Source: Mumia flava
GTDB lineage: Bacteria > Actinomycetota > Actinomycetes > Propionibacteriales > Nocardioidaceae
Direction: 5' to 3'
DNA length: 64,000 nucleotides
NCBI RefSeq assembly: GCF_002797495.1
Contig: NZ_PGEZ01000001.1
Location: 2,232,001-2,296,000 of the forward strand
The position numbers and the translations under genes are program-made. Below the pieces are notes generated by a model that was given only the letters and a program-made list of their open reading frames with translations, was not told the DNA's origin and did no database searches. Positions within the stretch are counted from its first letter, which is position 1, and every line of letters starts with the position of its first letter. Shown here in pieces: positions 16,979 to 25,475 of this stretch.

Positions 16979-19099
16979 TCAGGAGAAGACGCCGAGCTCC
17001 CGGATCGAGTAGCCGTACCCGGTCCCTCGGTCGATCCCCTTCATCCGCACGAAGCGTGCCGAGGTCGCGGGGAACGACACCGTGTCGAGCCCGCCGTCAC
17101 CGTCGACCGTCTTCATCGTCGTCCAGCTCGACCCGTCCTGGGAGACCTGCACCGCGTACCGCGAGGCGTAGGCGTCCTCCCACGCGATCGTCACCTTCGC
17201 GACCGAGCGCGGCCCGCCGAGGTCGACCGCGAGCCACTGGTCGTCGCTCCACCGGCTCGCCCACCGGGTGTCGGTGTCGCCGTCGACCGCGCGCCCCGGC
17301 TTGTAGCTGGTGAACAGCGACCACTCGTACGAGCTCGCGCTCGCCGGGGCCCGCAGCGCCAGGTTCGCGCCGGGCGCGTAGTCGGCCGTGGCGCCCCAGG
17401 TCCGCAGGTACGACTCGGCGCCGGCCGCGAGGTCGTCGATCAGCTCGTCGCCGCCGAGGATCCGCAGGCTCTCGACCCAGTCGGGGACCTGGCCGTAGTG
17501 GGAGACGCCCTCGCCGTTGTAGTCCCACACGCGCTCACCGGTGACCTGGCGGTCGAGCACCGTGCCGCCGTCGAACGACGTGAACGGGTACGAGATCCGC
17601 GCCGCGTCCGCCGGCGGAGGAGGAGTCCCGCCGAACCCGTTCATGTCCATCCCGAACCCGTAGCCGACGTCGTAGGCGTCGCGGACGTCGCGCGTCGCCT
17701 GCCAGTCGGAGACGAACTGCGTCGCGCCGTGCCCGTACTGCGTCGCGAAACCGCCCAGGCCGTACAGCCGGTCCATGAAGGCGTCGTCCAACCAGCTGTG
17801 GCTGGACAGCACGCCCGGATACCCGGCCGCGTCCATGATGTCGAGCGCGCGGCCGGCGGCCTTGGCGCTCATGTGGTCGACCTCGACCATCATGTTGCGC
17901 TTCATCATGCCGCGCAGTGCGTACTCACCGAGCGCGCTCAGGCCTTGGGGGTTGCAGTGCGGACCGGTCGGGTAGACCGGAAGGACCGACGGCAGTCCGG
18001 GGAACGACAGCTCGGCGGGCAGGACGCCGCCGGCGACGAGGTTGTCCGGGACCTGGCCGGGCTTGCAGGTCTTCGGGTTCCACCAGGTGCCGGTCGTGAT
18101 GAACTGCCCGAGGTTCACGATCACGCCGGTCGTGCCCTCGTCGTAGCGCACGCCGCACAGGGCGTTGTCGAACTTGTGGCAGAGGAACATGCTGCTGACG
18201 CCGAGGGACGCCAGCTCGTCGAGGCCACGGTCGATGTCGGCCCTCGAGCACTGCGCGACCCCGAGCACCTGCTTGCAGCCGAACGGCTCGGACACCTCGA
18301 CGCCGAGCACCACCGCGAGCTTGCCCTGCTCGACGACGTCGCGCGCCTGCCCCGGCGTGGTGACGACCCGGAACCAGCCCTTCCCTTCGCCGCCGTAGCG
18401 GGCGTCGACGAAGTCCTGCATCGCGTACGTCGCGGCGGCCTCGCGCCGAACGGCGTCCATGTCGTCGCAGGGCGCGGAGTTCGCGCCGCCGACCAGGCCC
18501 TGGATCTTGCACAGGCCGGTGTTGGAGACGAGGTCGTTGACCATGATCCGCTGACCGCCGCGCCAGGCCCGCTCGACCCAGCGGTAGTACATCTGCTGGT
18601 GGGTGAACGACTGGAACGTCGGCCAGTCGCCGAAGGTCGGCCAGCCGGTCGTGTCGTGCGTCGCGAGGACGTCGCCGCCCATGGCGGGGTTGGTGAGGTT
18701 CTCGATCAGGGAGATCCGGTGGTGCGGGCAGTCCGACATCGCGTCGGCGATCCCGGCGTCGCTGAACGGCGCTCCGCAGACGACGTTCCCGCCGAAGCCC
18801 TCGTTCGAGAACATGTGGGTGTGCGCGTCGATGAACCCGCGCACCGAGCCGTCCTCGATCGTGCCCGTGAAGGGCGCGCCGGTGGCGTTCACCTCGGAGT
18901 CCGGCGTCTGCGGGTCGGTCGGCTCCCACCACGCTCCTGCTGCACCTGCGGGCGCGCCCAGGCCCGCCACGACGAGCAGGGCTGCCGCGAGGAGGCCGAG
19001 CGCGCTCAGCCCGCGGCGGGTCGCGCGACGGCGCGATCGGGGCGTACGGGGTGGCGCGGTGGTGGCGTGCGGCCGGGTTGTCCGGTGCGGTCGGATCAT
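16979..19099 (-). CDS. Secreted amidohydrolase-like protein with C-terminal F5/8-type (discoidin) domain
   Basis: This 706-residue exported protein has a long twin-basic leader (SRRRATRRGLSALGLLAAALL), then a metal-hydrolase-like domain starting GFIDAHTHMFSNEGFGG. Further histidine/aspartate motifs (VEVDHMSAKAAGRALD, LSSHSWLDD) recall membrane dipeptidase/amidohydrolase barrels. About residues 570-706 form an F5/8 type C carbohydrate-binding module (ASASSYEWSLFTSYKPGRAVDGDTDTRWAS-like). Several cysteines suggest disulphides outside the cell. Substrate unknown. Start chosen at the ATG with CCGGAGGACACG upstream. Confidence 0.75.
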   Translation of the reverse strand: MIRPHRTTRPHATTAPPRTPRSRRRATRRGLSALGLLAAALLVVAGLGAPAGAAGAWWEPTDPQTPDSEVNATGAPFTGTIEDGSVRGFIDAHTHMFSNEGFGGNVVCGAPFSDAGIADAMSDCPHHRISLIENLTNPAMGGDVLATHDTTGWPTFGDWPTFQSFTHQQMYYRWVERAWRGGQRIMVNDLVSNTGLCKIQGLVGGANSAPCDDMDAVRREAAATYAMQDFVDARYGGEGKGWFRVVTTPGQARDVVEQGKLAVVLGVEVSEPFGCKQVLGVAQCSRADIDRGLDELASLGVSSMFLCHKFDNALCGVRYDEGTTGVIVNLGQFITTGTWWNPKTCKPGQVPDNLVAGGVLPAELSFPGLPSVLPVYPTGPHCNPQGLSALGEYALRGMMKRNMMVEVDHMSAKAAGRALDIMDAAGYPGVLSSHSWLDDAFMDRLYGLGGFATQYGHGATQFVSDWQATRDVRDAYDVGYGFGMDMNGFGGTPPPPADAARISYPFTSFDGGTVLDRQVTGERVWDYNGEGVSHYGQVPDWVESLRILGGDELIDDLAAGAESYLRTWGATADYAPGANLALRAPASASSYEWSLFTSYKPGRAVDGDTDTRWASRWSDDQWLAVDLGGPRSVAKVTIAWEDAYASRYAVQVSQDGSSWTTMKTVDGDGGLDTVSFPATSARFVRMKGIDRGTGYGYSIRELGVFS

Positions 19100-19242
19100 C
19101 GTGTCCTCCGGGTCGGCGTCCCGAGACGGTCTGTGATCCAGACCACTTTGGCAGATGTCTTGGACGTGTGACCAGTATTTGCACGGCGCGTCACACCGTG
19201 TGGCGATCCGCGATGGTCGGACCACCGCGCCACACTGGAGGG

Positions 19243-20853
19243 GTGCCCACCACCACCCCCGATGCGGCGCCCGAGCCGCCGCGCGCTCGCAGGCCACGCC
19301 CGTGGCAGGTCCTGGTCCTGGTCGCGATCACGCTCGCGGTCGCCGTCCCGGTCGCGCTGATGACCTTCACCGGCGCCAGCCGTACGGTCGTGGTCGGCGC
19401 GCACACCGCCGTCGTGACGCCGACGTTCGACGAGCACGCGACGGTCGACTTCGGGTCCGTCCTGCCGAGCCTGCGGATGCCCGTGGACCAGCCGTTCGGC
19501 CTGGGCGTCAACCTCGACGTCGGCGACACCGACGCCGACAGCCTGAACCAGCTCGTCGCCCGTGACGCCGTGATCGCGTCGCAGCCGGACGCCGAGATCG
19601 AGCGGATCGCGGTCGAGGTGCGCGACATGGCGATCTCGTCGGCGCTGCGTGGGCTGGGCGCCGGTGTGCTCGCAGCGATCGTCGTGGCGGCACTGTGGGT
19701 GGTCGTCGGTCAGCGCCGTCGACGCGAGATCCTCGCACGGGCCCGGCGGGCCGGGAGGCGCCACCGCGTCGGGCACGGTCCGTTGCGCACGACGGTGGCG
19801 TTCGCGCTGGCCATCGCGCTCGCCGTGGTCCTGCTGACCTGGCCCGAGCCCGACGAGGAGACCACCGCGACACCGCGCTGGCGTTCGATCACCGAGGTCT
19901 ATCCCGACATCCCCGACGACCTCGGACTCGAGGACATCGAGATCACGACCGGCAGTGCGACCGACGCGAGCCAGGCGATCGTGCAGTCGGCGATCACCAC
20001 GTACGACAAGTCGGTGACGTTCTACGGCGAGCTCGAGGACACCGTCGCCGAGATCGCGCCGGCGCTCAGGCAGCCGGAGGAGGGCGAGACGGTCGCGGTG
20101 TTCGTCACCGACCGGCACGACAACGTCGGGATGGACCCGGTGGTGCGGGCGCTCGGGGACGAAGTGGGCGCGACGCTGCTGATCGATGCCGGCGACGACA
20201 CCTCCAGCGGCGGCGACTGGGAGAGCTTCAGCGTCCGCTCGCTCGCGAACCAGTTCCGCGACTACGACAAGGTCGCCGTCGCGGGCAACCACGACCACGG
20301 CCCGTTCGTCGCCGCCCAGCTCGCCGACGAGGGCTTCACGGTGCTCGACGGGGAGCCCGAAGAGGTCGCCGGGATCCGGTTCCTCGGGTTCAACGACCCG
20401 CGCAGCTCGGGCTACACCGCCGAGGTCGCGACGGGCGAGACCACGATCGAGGAGCAGGGGGCCGAGCTCGTCGAGATCGCGTGCGAGGAGGGTGCGGACG
20501 TGAGCACCGTGGTCGTGCACAGCCCGACGACTGGTCAGCAGGTCGCCGAGTCGGGGTGCGTCGATCTCGTGCTGGCGGGGCACATGCACGTGCAGCAGGG
20601 TCCGACGACGCTCACCGCCGAGAACGGCCGCAGGACGGTCACGTTCACCAACGGCACCACGGGCGGTGCTGCGTTCTCCTTCGCGCTCGGCAGCAAGCTG
20701 CGGCGGACGGCACAGGCGTCGCTGGTGACGTTCCGCGACGGTCGGCCGGTCGGGCTCCAGCCGGTGAACTTCCAGCCCGGTGGGCGGATCGACGTCGAGG
20801 AGTACGTGGCGTTCGACCTCGGCGAGCCGACGCTCACCGCTCCGGCGGGCTGA
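19243..20853 (+). CDS. Membrane-anchored metallophosphoesterase
   Basis: This 536-residue protein has three predicted membrane segments (about residues 22-42, 130-150 and 180-200) and a C-terminal calcineurin-like phosphoesterase domain. The five metal motifs are intact: VTDRHDN, DAGDDTSSGG, GNHDHG, VVHSP and LAGHMHVQ. The active site lies after the third membrane segment. The substrate is not evident. The start is uncertain: the GTG at 19243 has GGAG very close to it, and an in-frame ATG at 19213 would add 10 residues. Confidence 0.78.
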   Translation: MPTTTPDAAPEPPRARRPRPWQVLVLVAITLAVAVPVALMTFTGASRTVVVGAHTAVVTPTFDEHATVDFGSVLPSLRMPVDQPFGLGVNLDVGDTDADSLNQLVARDAVIASQPDAEIERIAVEVRDMAISSALRGLGAGVLAAIVVAALWVVVGQRRRREILARARRAGRRHRVGHGPLRTTVAFALAIALAVVLLTWPEPDEETTATPRWRSITEVYPDIPDDLGLEDIEITTGSATDASQAIVQSAITTYDKSVTFYGELEDTVAEIAPALRQPEEGETVAVFVTDRHDNVGMDPVVRALGDEVGATLLIDAGDDTSSGGDWESFSVRSLANQFRDYDKVAVAGNHDHGPFVAAQLADEGFTVLDGEPEEVAGIRFLGFNDPRSSGYTAEVATGETTIEEQGAELVEIACEEGADVSTVVVHSPTTGQQVAESGCVDLVLAGHMHVQQGPTTLTAENGRRTVTFTNGTTGGAAFSFALGSKLRRTAQASLVTFRDGRPVGLQPVNFQPGGRIDVEEYVAFDLGEPTLTAPAG

Positions 20854-20862
20854 GCGGCGCCG

Positions 20863-21252
20863 TCAGTCCGACGGCTCACCGGTCCGCCACCCGCGCAGCG
20901 CGGCGGCGATGTCGGCGACCTCCGCCAGTCCCCCCGTCGCGACGGCGATCACGAGGTCGTACGCGGTGTCCTGGTCGAGCTCGAGCGGGTGTCCGTTGAT
21001 GTGGAGGAAGACAGCCGTGCAGCCGAAGCCCATCCGCTCGTTGCCGTCGACCAGCGGGCGGTCCCGGACGATCGACTGGAGGAGCGCGGCTGCCTTCTCG
21101 TCGAGCGTCGCATAGGCGTCGGCGCCGAATGCTGAGGCGCGTGGCCGCGCGACCGCGGACTCGACCAGCCCGAGGTCGCGCACCTCGGGCGGTGCGCCGA
21201 TCACCGAGCGGGCGACCGCCAGCGCCTCCTCGACGGTGAGGAAGACGGTCAC
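20863..21252 (-). CDS. Doc-like (Fic fold) toxin of a type II toxin-antitoxin pair, altered motif
   Basis: This 129-residue death-on-curing family protein would be expected to phosphorylate EF-Tu. The active-site motif at residues 65-73 reads RPLVDGNER, whereas the family consensus is HxFx(D/N)(A/G)NKR. Both the catalytic histidine and the lysine are replaced, so activity may be weak or lost. The rest of the Doc fold (FLTVEEALAVARS, ALLQSIVRD, FLHINGHPLELD) is normal. The GTG start overlaps the antitoxin stop by 4 bases. Confidence 0.82.
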   Translation of the reverse strand: MTVFLTVEEALAVARSVIGAPPEVRDLGLVESAVARPRASAFGADAYATLDEKAAALLQSIVRDRPLVDGNERMGFGCTAVFLHINGHPLELDQDTAYDLVIAVATGGLAEVADIAAALRGWRTGEPSD

Positions 21253-21446
21253 TCGCCGAGCCGTCGCAGCGTCTCGGGGTAGCGCTCGAGCGTGTCGGCG
21301 AGCGCAGCCTCGATCAGCGATGCACGGGTTGCTCCGTCGAGGAACTGCGCGATCGCGCGCTGCGCGACGTCCTGCATCGACGTCCCCTCTGCTTCCGCAC
21401 GCGCGCGGAGGCGCTGCATGTCCTCGTCGCTCAGTCGCAGTGTCAT
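21249..21446 (-). CDS. Ribbon-helix-helix antitoxin partner of the Doc-like toxin
   Basis: This 65-residue protein has an N-terminal ribbon-helix-helix (MTLRLSDEDMQRLRARAEAEG followed by MQDVAQRAIAQFL) for DNA binding and operon autoregulation. The C-terminal tail (IEAALADTLERYPETLRRLGE) would be the toxin-binding part. It is the first gene of the two-gene operon and overlaps the toxin start. It is RHH-type, unlike the classic Phd antitoxin of Doc. Confidence 0.82.
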   Translation of the reverse strand: MTLRLSDEDMQRLRARAEAEGTSMQDVAQRAIAQFLDGATRASLIEAALADTLERYPETLRRLGE

Positions 21447-21454
21447 CGGCAGGG

Positions 21455-21480
21455 GATCGATGATACCGAGAGTGATACCA
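21455..21480 (-). promoter_or_regulatory. Toxin-antitoxin promoter with a direct-repeat operator
   Basis: TGATACC occurs at 21461-21467 and 21473-21479, a 12-base period (about one helical turn), next to the antitoxin start. On the coding strand one copy contains TATCAT, a good -10 box. An RHH antitoxin binding such direct repeats would repress the operon. Confidence 0.55.
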
Positions 21481-21514
21481 GAATGCGATGGATCTCTCAC
21501 TCGCCCCGGTGCGT

Positions 21515-21527
21515 TACGATCACCGCC
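21515..21527 (+). promoter_or_regulatory. -10 box of the tryptophan leader transcript
   Basis: TACGAT at 21515-21520 puts the transcription start at about 21527-21528, the first base of the leader ATG. The leader peptide message thus appears leaderless. The -35 region is poor. Confidence 0.45.
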
Positions 21528-21566
21528 ATGACAGCACGCCGCGACCTCTGGTGGCGCCACCGCTAG
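21528..21566 (+). CDS. trpL: trp leader peptide, MTARRDLWWRHR
   Basis: A 12-codon reading frame carries two adjacent Trp codons (21549-21554) just upstream of the anthranilate synthase gene. Tandem Trp codons in a short frame before trpE are the hallmark of ribosome-dependent attenuation. The bases right after the Trp codons, CGCCACC (21555-21561), form a 7-bp hairpin with GGTGGCG (21566-21572). A ribosome stalled on the Trp codons would mask the left arm. The length and position agree with actinobacterial trp leaders. Confidence 0.8.
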   Translation: MTARRDLWWRHR

Positions 21567-21615
21567 GTGGCGTCTCGTGCTGACCCCGGACCCGCCTGCA
21601 TCGGCCGCGTCCGGG
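21555..21615 (+). promoter_or_regulatory. Attenuator hairpins between the leader peptide and anthranilate synthase
   Basis: Hairpin 1 is 21555-21561 with 21566-21572 (7 bp, 4-base loop). Hairpin 2 is CCCGGAC 21585-21591 with GTCCGGG 21609-21615 (7 bp). There is no T run after hairpin 2, so termination would have to be Rho-type or weakly intrinsic. Which pairing switches with which needs folding calculations. Confidence 0.5.
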
Positions 21616-21653
21616 AGGTCCCGTCGTCGGCCGCACCGACGAGAAGGACGACG

Positions 21654-23528
21654 ATGACCGTTCTGGACGACCTCCTGGCCCACCCGGCGTACGCGCTCGT
21701 CCGCGTGCGCGACTCCGACCGCGTCCGCCTGATCGGTGGGACACGGACCGACCTGGAGTCGCTGCTCGACGTGCCGCTGGCCGACGGCGTGCCCGAAGGC
21801 CCCGTGATCGACAGCCTGGTCCTCGTGCCGTTCCGCCAGGTCCGCGAGCGCGGTTTCGCGGCGCACGACGACGGCACCCCGCTGTCGGTGATCGAGGCGC
21901 AGACGTCGGTCGAGATCGGGCTCGACGAGCTGCTGGAGATCCTTCCGGACGACGAGGTCGCCTTCACCGACCGTGGCGGGTTCGAGACCGACGACGCGAC
22001 GTACGCCGACCTGGTTCGCACCGTGATCGACGGCGAGATCGGGCAGGGCGAGGGCGCGAACCTCGTGATCGGTCGGACGTACCGGGCGAAGGTGGCCGAC
22101 TGGGGCGCGGCGAAGGCCCTGACCGTGCTGCGACGACTGCTCGAGCGCGAGCGCGGCGCGCACTGGACGTTCCTGGTCTTCACCGGCGACCGCTACCTGA
22201 TCGGCGCGAGCCCGGAGCGGCACGTGAGCGTCGACGCCGGGCAGGTCCGGATGAACCCGATCTCCGGGACCTTCCGGCTGCGCGGCCTGGAGACGCAGGC
22301 CGACCGCAAGCGCGAGCTGCTGCGGTTCCTCGACGACGAGAAGGAGATCTACGAGCTCTTCATGGTCGTCGACGAGGAGCTCAAGATGATGTGCGACATC
22401 TGCCACGAGGGCGGGCTCGTGCTCGGTCCGTACCTCAAGCCGATGACGCACCTCGTCCACACCGAGTACCTCCTCGCCGGGCGGACGCACCGCGACGTAC
22501 GGGAGGTGCTGCGCGACTCGATGTTCGCGGCGACCGTCACCGGCAGCCCGGTGGAGAACGCGTGCCGGCTGATCGAGAAGTACGAGACCCGGGGCCGCGG
22601 CTACTACGCGGCGGCGGCCGCGATGCTTGGACGCGACGCCGAGGGTCGCCCGACGGCGGACTCGCCGATCCTGATCCGCACCGCCGACATCGACCTCGAC
22701 GGCACCCTCTCGGTCACCGCCGGGGCGACCCTGGTGCGCGACTCCGACCCCGACTCCGAGACGCAGGAGACGCACGCGAAGGCGGCGGGCATCCTGAGCG
22801 CGTTCGGGCTGGTCGACGCGGCACCGCCCGCCGCCGACGGCTTCGACGCGTTCGCGCACGACGACGAGGTGCTGATCGCGCTCGGCTCGCGCAACCAGCG
22901 GCTGAGCCAGTTCTGGCTGTCCGACCAGGCGGGGACCGCGCCGCGGGCCTCGCTCGCCGGGAAGCGTGCGCTGATCGTCGACAACGCCGACGACTTCGTC
23001 AACATGGTGGCGCACGTCCTCGGGGTGCTCGGGATCGCCTCGGACGTGCTGCGCTGGGGCGACTACGAGGGGCCGGCCGCGTTCGCCGGCTACGACCTCG
23101 TCCTCGTCGGTCCCGGACCCGGCGACCCGCGCGACCTCGGCGACGCGAAGATCGCGACCGTACGGCGCGTGGTGGACGACCTGCTGGAGGAGCAGCGCCC
23201 CTTCCTCGCGGTCTGCCTCGGTCACCAGGTGCTCGCCGGCCGGGTCGGGCTCGACCTCGCGTACAAGGACATCGTGTTCCAGGGGACGCAGAGCGTGCTC
23301 CCGCTGCTCGGGGCGACGGAGACGGTCGGCTTCTACAACACGTTCGTGGCGCGGGTGCCGGACGGTGGTCTGCCGCCGGGCGTGAGCGTCGAGACCGACT
23401 CCGCGACCGGTGACGTGCACACGCTGGCAGGGCCGGGCTACCGGGGGATCCAGTTCCACGCGGAGTCGATCCTCACCCAGCACGGGGACCGCATCATCGG
23501 TGACCTCGTCGCCGACCTCCTGGGCTGA
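21654..23528 (+). CDS. Fused anthranilate synthase (TrpE-TrpG type; PhzE-like architecture)
   Basis: This 624-residue bifunctional protein has an N-terminal chorismate-binding domain at residues 1 to about 400 (GASPERHVSV, RMNPISGTFRLRG, KEIYELFMVVDEELKMM, TVTGSPVENACRLIEKYE). A glutamine amidotransferase domain follows from about 440 (RALIVDNADDF, LVGPGPGDPRD, the nucleophile in FLAVCLGHQVLAG, and IQFHAESILTQHG). It converts chorismate and glutamine to anthranilate. The fused layout also occurs in PhzE (phenazine synthesis), but the Trp-Trp leader peptide upstream argues for tryptophan supply or a Trp-linked product. GAGAAGGA precedes the ATG. Confidence 0.85.
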   Translation: MTVLDDLLAHPAYALVRVRDSDRVRLIGGTRTDLESLLDVPLADGVPEGPVIDSLVLVPFRQVRERGFAAHDDGTPLSVIEAQTSVEIGLDELLEILPDDEVAFTDRGGFETDDATYADLVRTVIDGEIGQGEGANLVIGRTYRAKVADWGAAKALTVLRRLLERERGAHWTFLVFTGDRYLIGASPERHVSVDAGQVRMNPISGTFRLRGLETQADRKRELLRFLDDEKEIYELFMVVDEELKMMCDICHEGGLVLGPYLKPMTHLVHTEYLLAGRTHRDVREVLRDSMFAATVTGSPVENACRLIEKYETRGRGYYAAAAAMLGRDAEGRPTADSPILIRTADIDLDGTLSVTAGATLVRDSDPDSETQETHAKAAGILSAFGLVDAAPPAADGFDAFAHDDEVLIALGSRNQRLSQFWLSDQAGTAPRASLAGKRALIVDNADDFVNMVAHVLGVLGIASDVLRWGDYEGPAAFAGYDLVLVGPGPGDPRDLGDAKIATVRRVVDDLLEEQRPFLAVCLGHQVLAGRVGLDLAYKDIVFQGTQSVLPLLGATETVGFYNTFVARVPDGGLPPGVSVETDSATGDVHTLAGPGYRGIQFHAESILTQHGDRIIGDLVADLLG

Positions 23529-23574
23529 GGTCGGCCGGCTGCTCCGGACCCCTGACGCACCGCGACCGCGATGG

Positions 23575-23621
23575 GGGCAGCTCGAGTCGGAACCGGGGGT
23601 GGATTCCTTCCCGAGCTGCCC
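23575..23621. terminator. Hairpin between convergent genes
   Basis: A 10-bp stem GGGCAGCTCG (23575-23584) pairs with CGAGCTGCCC (23612-23621). It lies between the ends of anthranilate synthase and the HtrA-like gene and probably terminates both. Confidence 0.65.
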
Positions 23622-23656
23622 GCACCACGGTCGGGTGGGAGGGGCCGCGCGGAGGC

Positions 23657-25402
23657 TCAGGAGCCGAGCGAACCGCCGTCGGAGTCGAGCGTGACGGTCG
23701 TCTCCGCCTGCTCGCCGTTGCGGGTGTAGGTCAGCGTCACCTCGTCGCCGGGCTGGTAGCCGCGGACCGTCGCGACCAGGGCGTCCGACGAGGCGATCGC
23801 CTGGTCGTCGACGCGGATGATGATGTCGCCCGCTTCCAGGCCGGCCGCGGCGGCGGCGCTGTCCGGGGTGACCTCCTTGACCTCGGCGCCGATCGTGGTG
23901 ATGCCGTCGGACTCGACCGCGTCACTGACAGACACGCCGATCCGGGCGTGCTCGACGGTCTCGCCGGTGACGAGCTGCGAGGCGACGTTCTTCGCCAGGT
24001 CGACCGGGATCGCGAACCCGAGGCCGATCGAACCCGACTCGCCCGAGTTGCTCGTCCGGATCGCGGAGTTGATCCCGATCACGGACCCGTTGAGATCGAC
24101 CAGCGGGCCGCCGGAGTTGCCGGGGTTGATCGCGGCGTCGGTCTGGATCGCCGGGAAGATGTTACTCGTCTCGGCGGTGTCGCCGGCCTGGACCGGCCGG
24201 TTCAGTGCGGACACGATCCCGGTCGTCACCGTCGACTCCAGCCCGTACGGGGACCCGATGGCCACGACCTGCTGACCGACCTTGAGGTCCGACGAGCTGC
24301 CCAGCGTGGCGGGCTGGAGGCCGGACTTGCCCTCGGCCTTGACCACGGCGAGGTCGGTGACCGGGTCGCGGCCGACGATCTCGGCGCGGGCGATGGAGCC
24401 GTCGCTGAACGAGATCGTGATGTCGCCGCCGTCGGCTGCCGCCTCGACGACGTGGTTGTTCGTGAGGATCTCGCCGTCGCTCGAGATGATGATGCCGGTC
24501 CCCGAGCCGCTCTCGGCCGAGCCGCGCACGTTGAGCTGCACGGTCGACGGCAGCACCTTCTGCGAGACCGCTTCGACGGCGCTGTCGGGGATCTCCGCGC
24601 TCGAGGCGGGTGACGCGTCGAGGGACGAGACCGAGCTCGCGCTCGCGTCGTCGGCGACCGCGTCGTACACCGCAGCGCCGCCGACCCCGCCGACCAGCCC
24701 CACGACGAGGGCGCCGGTGAGGACCAGGGCGCCGACGCCCTTGCGCGACTTCGAGGATTTCGTCGCGGTCGGCTGTCCGAAGGGGAGCGCCTGCGTCGCC
24801 TCGCCGTTGCGCGGGCTCTCGCCGTACTGGTGGGTGTACGGGCCGGGCTCCGCGACCGCGGTGGCGGTCTGGGTCGAGCCGTGCTGCGACGAGGTGCCGT
24901 ACGCGTGGCTCTGGCCGCCGTACGGGTCGTGCTGGCCGTATCCGGGCTGCTGTCCGTACGGGTCGTGCTGCTGGCCGTAGTACGACCCGTGCTGGGCCTG
25001 CGACCCGTAAGGGTACGCCTGCCCGTACGGGTCCGCCTGCCCGTAGCCCGACTGCGACCCGTAGCCGGACTGGTCGTAGGGGGACTGGCCGTAGCCGGAC
25101 TGCCCATAGCCGGACTGCCCGTAGCCGGACTGCCCGTAGCCGGACTGGGAGGCGTACGGGTCGTGCTGGGCGTAGCCCGCGTCCCGGTCGTACGCGTCGG
25201 TCGGCGTGGAGGAGGACGACCCGGATCCGGACGCGGGTGCGGCGGGCTGCTCGGGTGCCTCGGGTGCGGCCGACTGCTCGGGTGCGTCGGGCTCGGCGGA
25301 GGCAGCGGGCTGCTCCGCGGTCACGTCCTCCGCGGGTGCCGGCGGCTGCGGGTCGGCACCCGCCGGGTCGTGCGGATCAGGGGTGGTGGGATCGTCGCTC
25401 AT
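23657..25402 (-). CDS. HtrA/PepD-like trypsin-type serine protease with a Tyr-Gly-Gln-rich cytoplasmic tail and PDZ domain
   Basis: This 581-residue protein has about 225 disordered N-terminal residues with SGYGQ and DPYGQ repeats, then one transmembrane helix near residues 229-250 (VGALVLTGALVVGLVGGVGG). The protease domain has the triad NNHVVEA (His), DPVTDLAVVKAEG (Asp) and NPGNSGGPL (Ser), followed by a PDZ domain (GVSVSDAV... AAAGLEAGDIIIRVD). It should act outside the membrane on misfolded envelope proteins. It follows the two-component pair by 73 bases, as pepD follows mprAB in mycobacteria. The ATG at 25402 is preferred; an in-frame ATG at 25414 exists, and neither has a clear Shine-Dalgarno. 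Confidence 0.87.
   Translation of the reverse strand: MSDDPTTPDPHDPAGADPQPPAPAEDVTAEQPAASAEPDAPEQSAAPEAPEQPAAPASGSGSSSSTPTDAYDRDAGYAQHDPYASQSGYGQSGYGQSGYGQSGYGQSPYDQSGYGSQSGYGQADPYGQAYPYGSQAQHGSYYGQQHDPYGQQPGYGQHDPYGGQSHAYGTSSQHGSTQTATAVAEPGPYTHQYGESPRNGEATQALPFGQPTATKSSKSRKGVGALVLTGALVVGLVGGVGGAAVYDAVADDASASSVSSLDASPASSAEIPDSAVEAVSQKVLPSTVQLNVRGSAESGSGTGIIISSDGEILTNNHVVEAAADGGDITISFSDGSIARAEIVGRDPVTDLAVVKAEGKSGLQPATLGSSSDLKVGQQVVAIGSPYGLESTVTTGIVSALNRPVQAGDTAETSNIFPAIQTDAAINPGNSGGPLVDLNGSVIGINSAIRTSNSGESGSIGLGFAIPVDLAKNVASQLVTGETVEHARIGVSVSDAVESDGITTIGAEVKEVTPDSAAAAAGLEAGDIIIRVDDQAIASSDALVATVRGYQPGDEVTLTYTRNGEQAETTVTLDSDGGSLGS
25020..25160. repeat. In-gene tandem repeat encoding SGYGQ units
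   Basis: A 15-base unit (GTAGCCGGACTGCCC and variants, on the + strand) is repeated about six times inside the protease gene and encodes consecutive SGYGQ pentapeptides. Copy number is likely to vary between strains. Confidence 0.75.
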
Positions 25403-25475
25403 AGGTGCTAGCATGCCGCGCAGCTCTGAGAGGTCGCTGAGACCTCGCTAGGAGCTCGCGCAGATGCTGCAGCGG

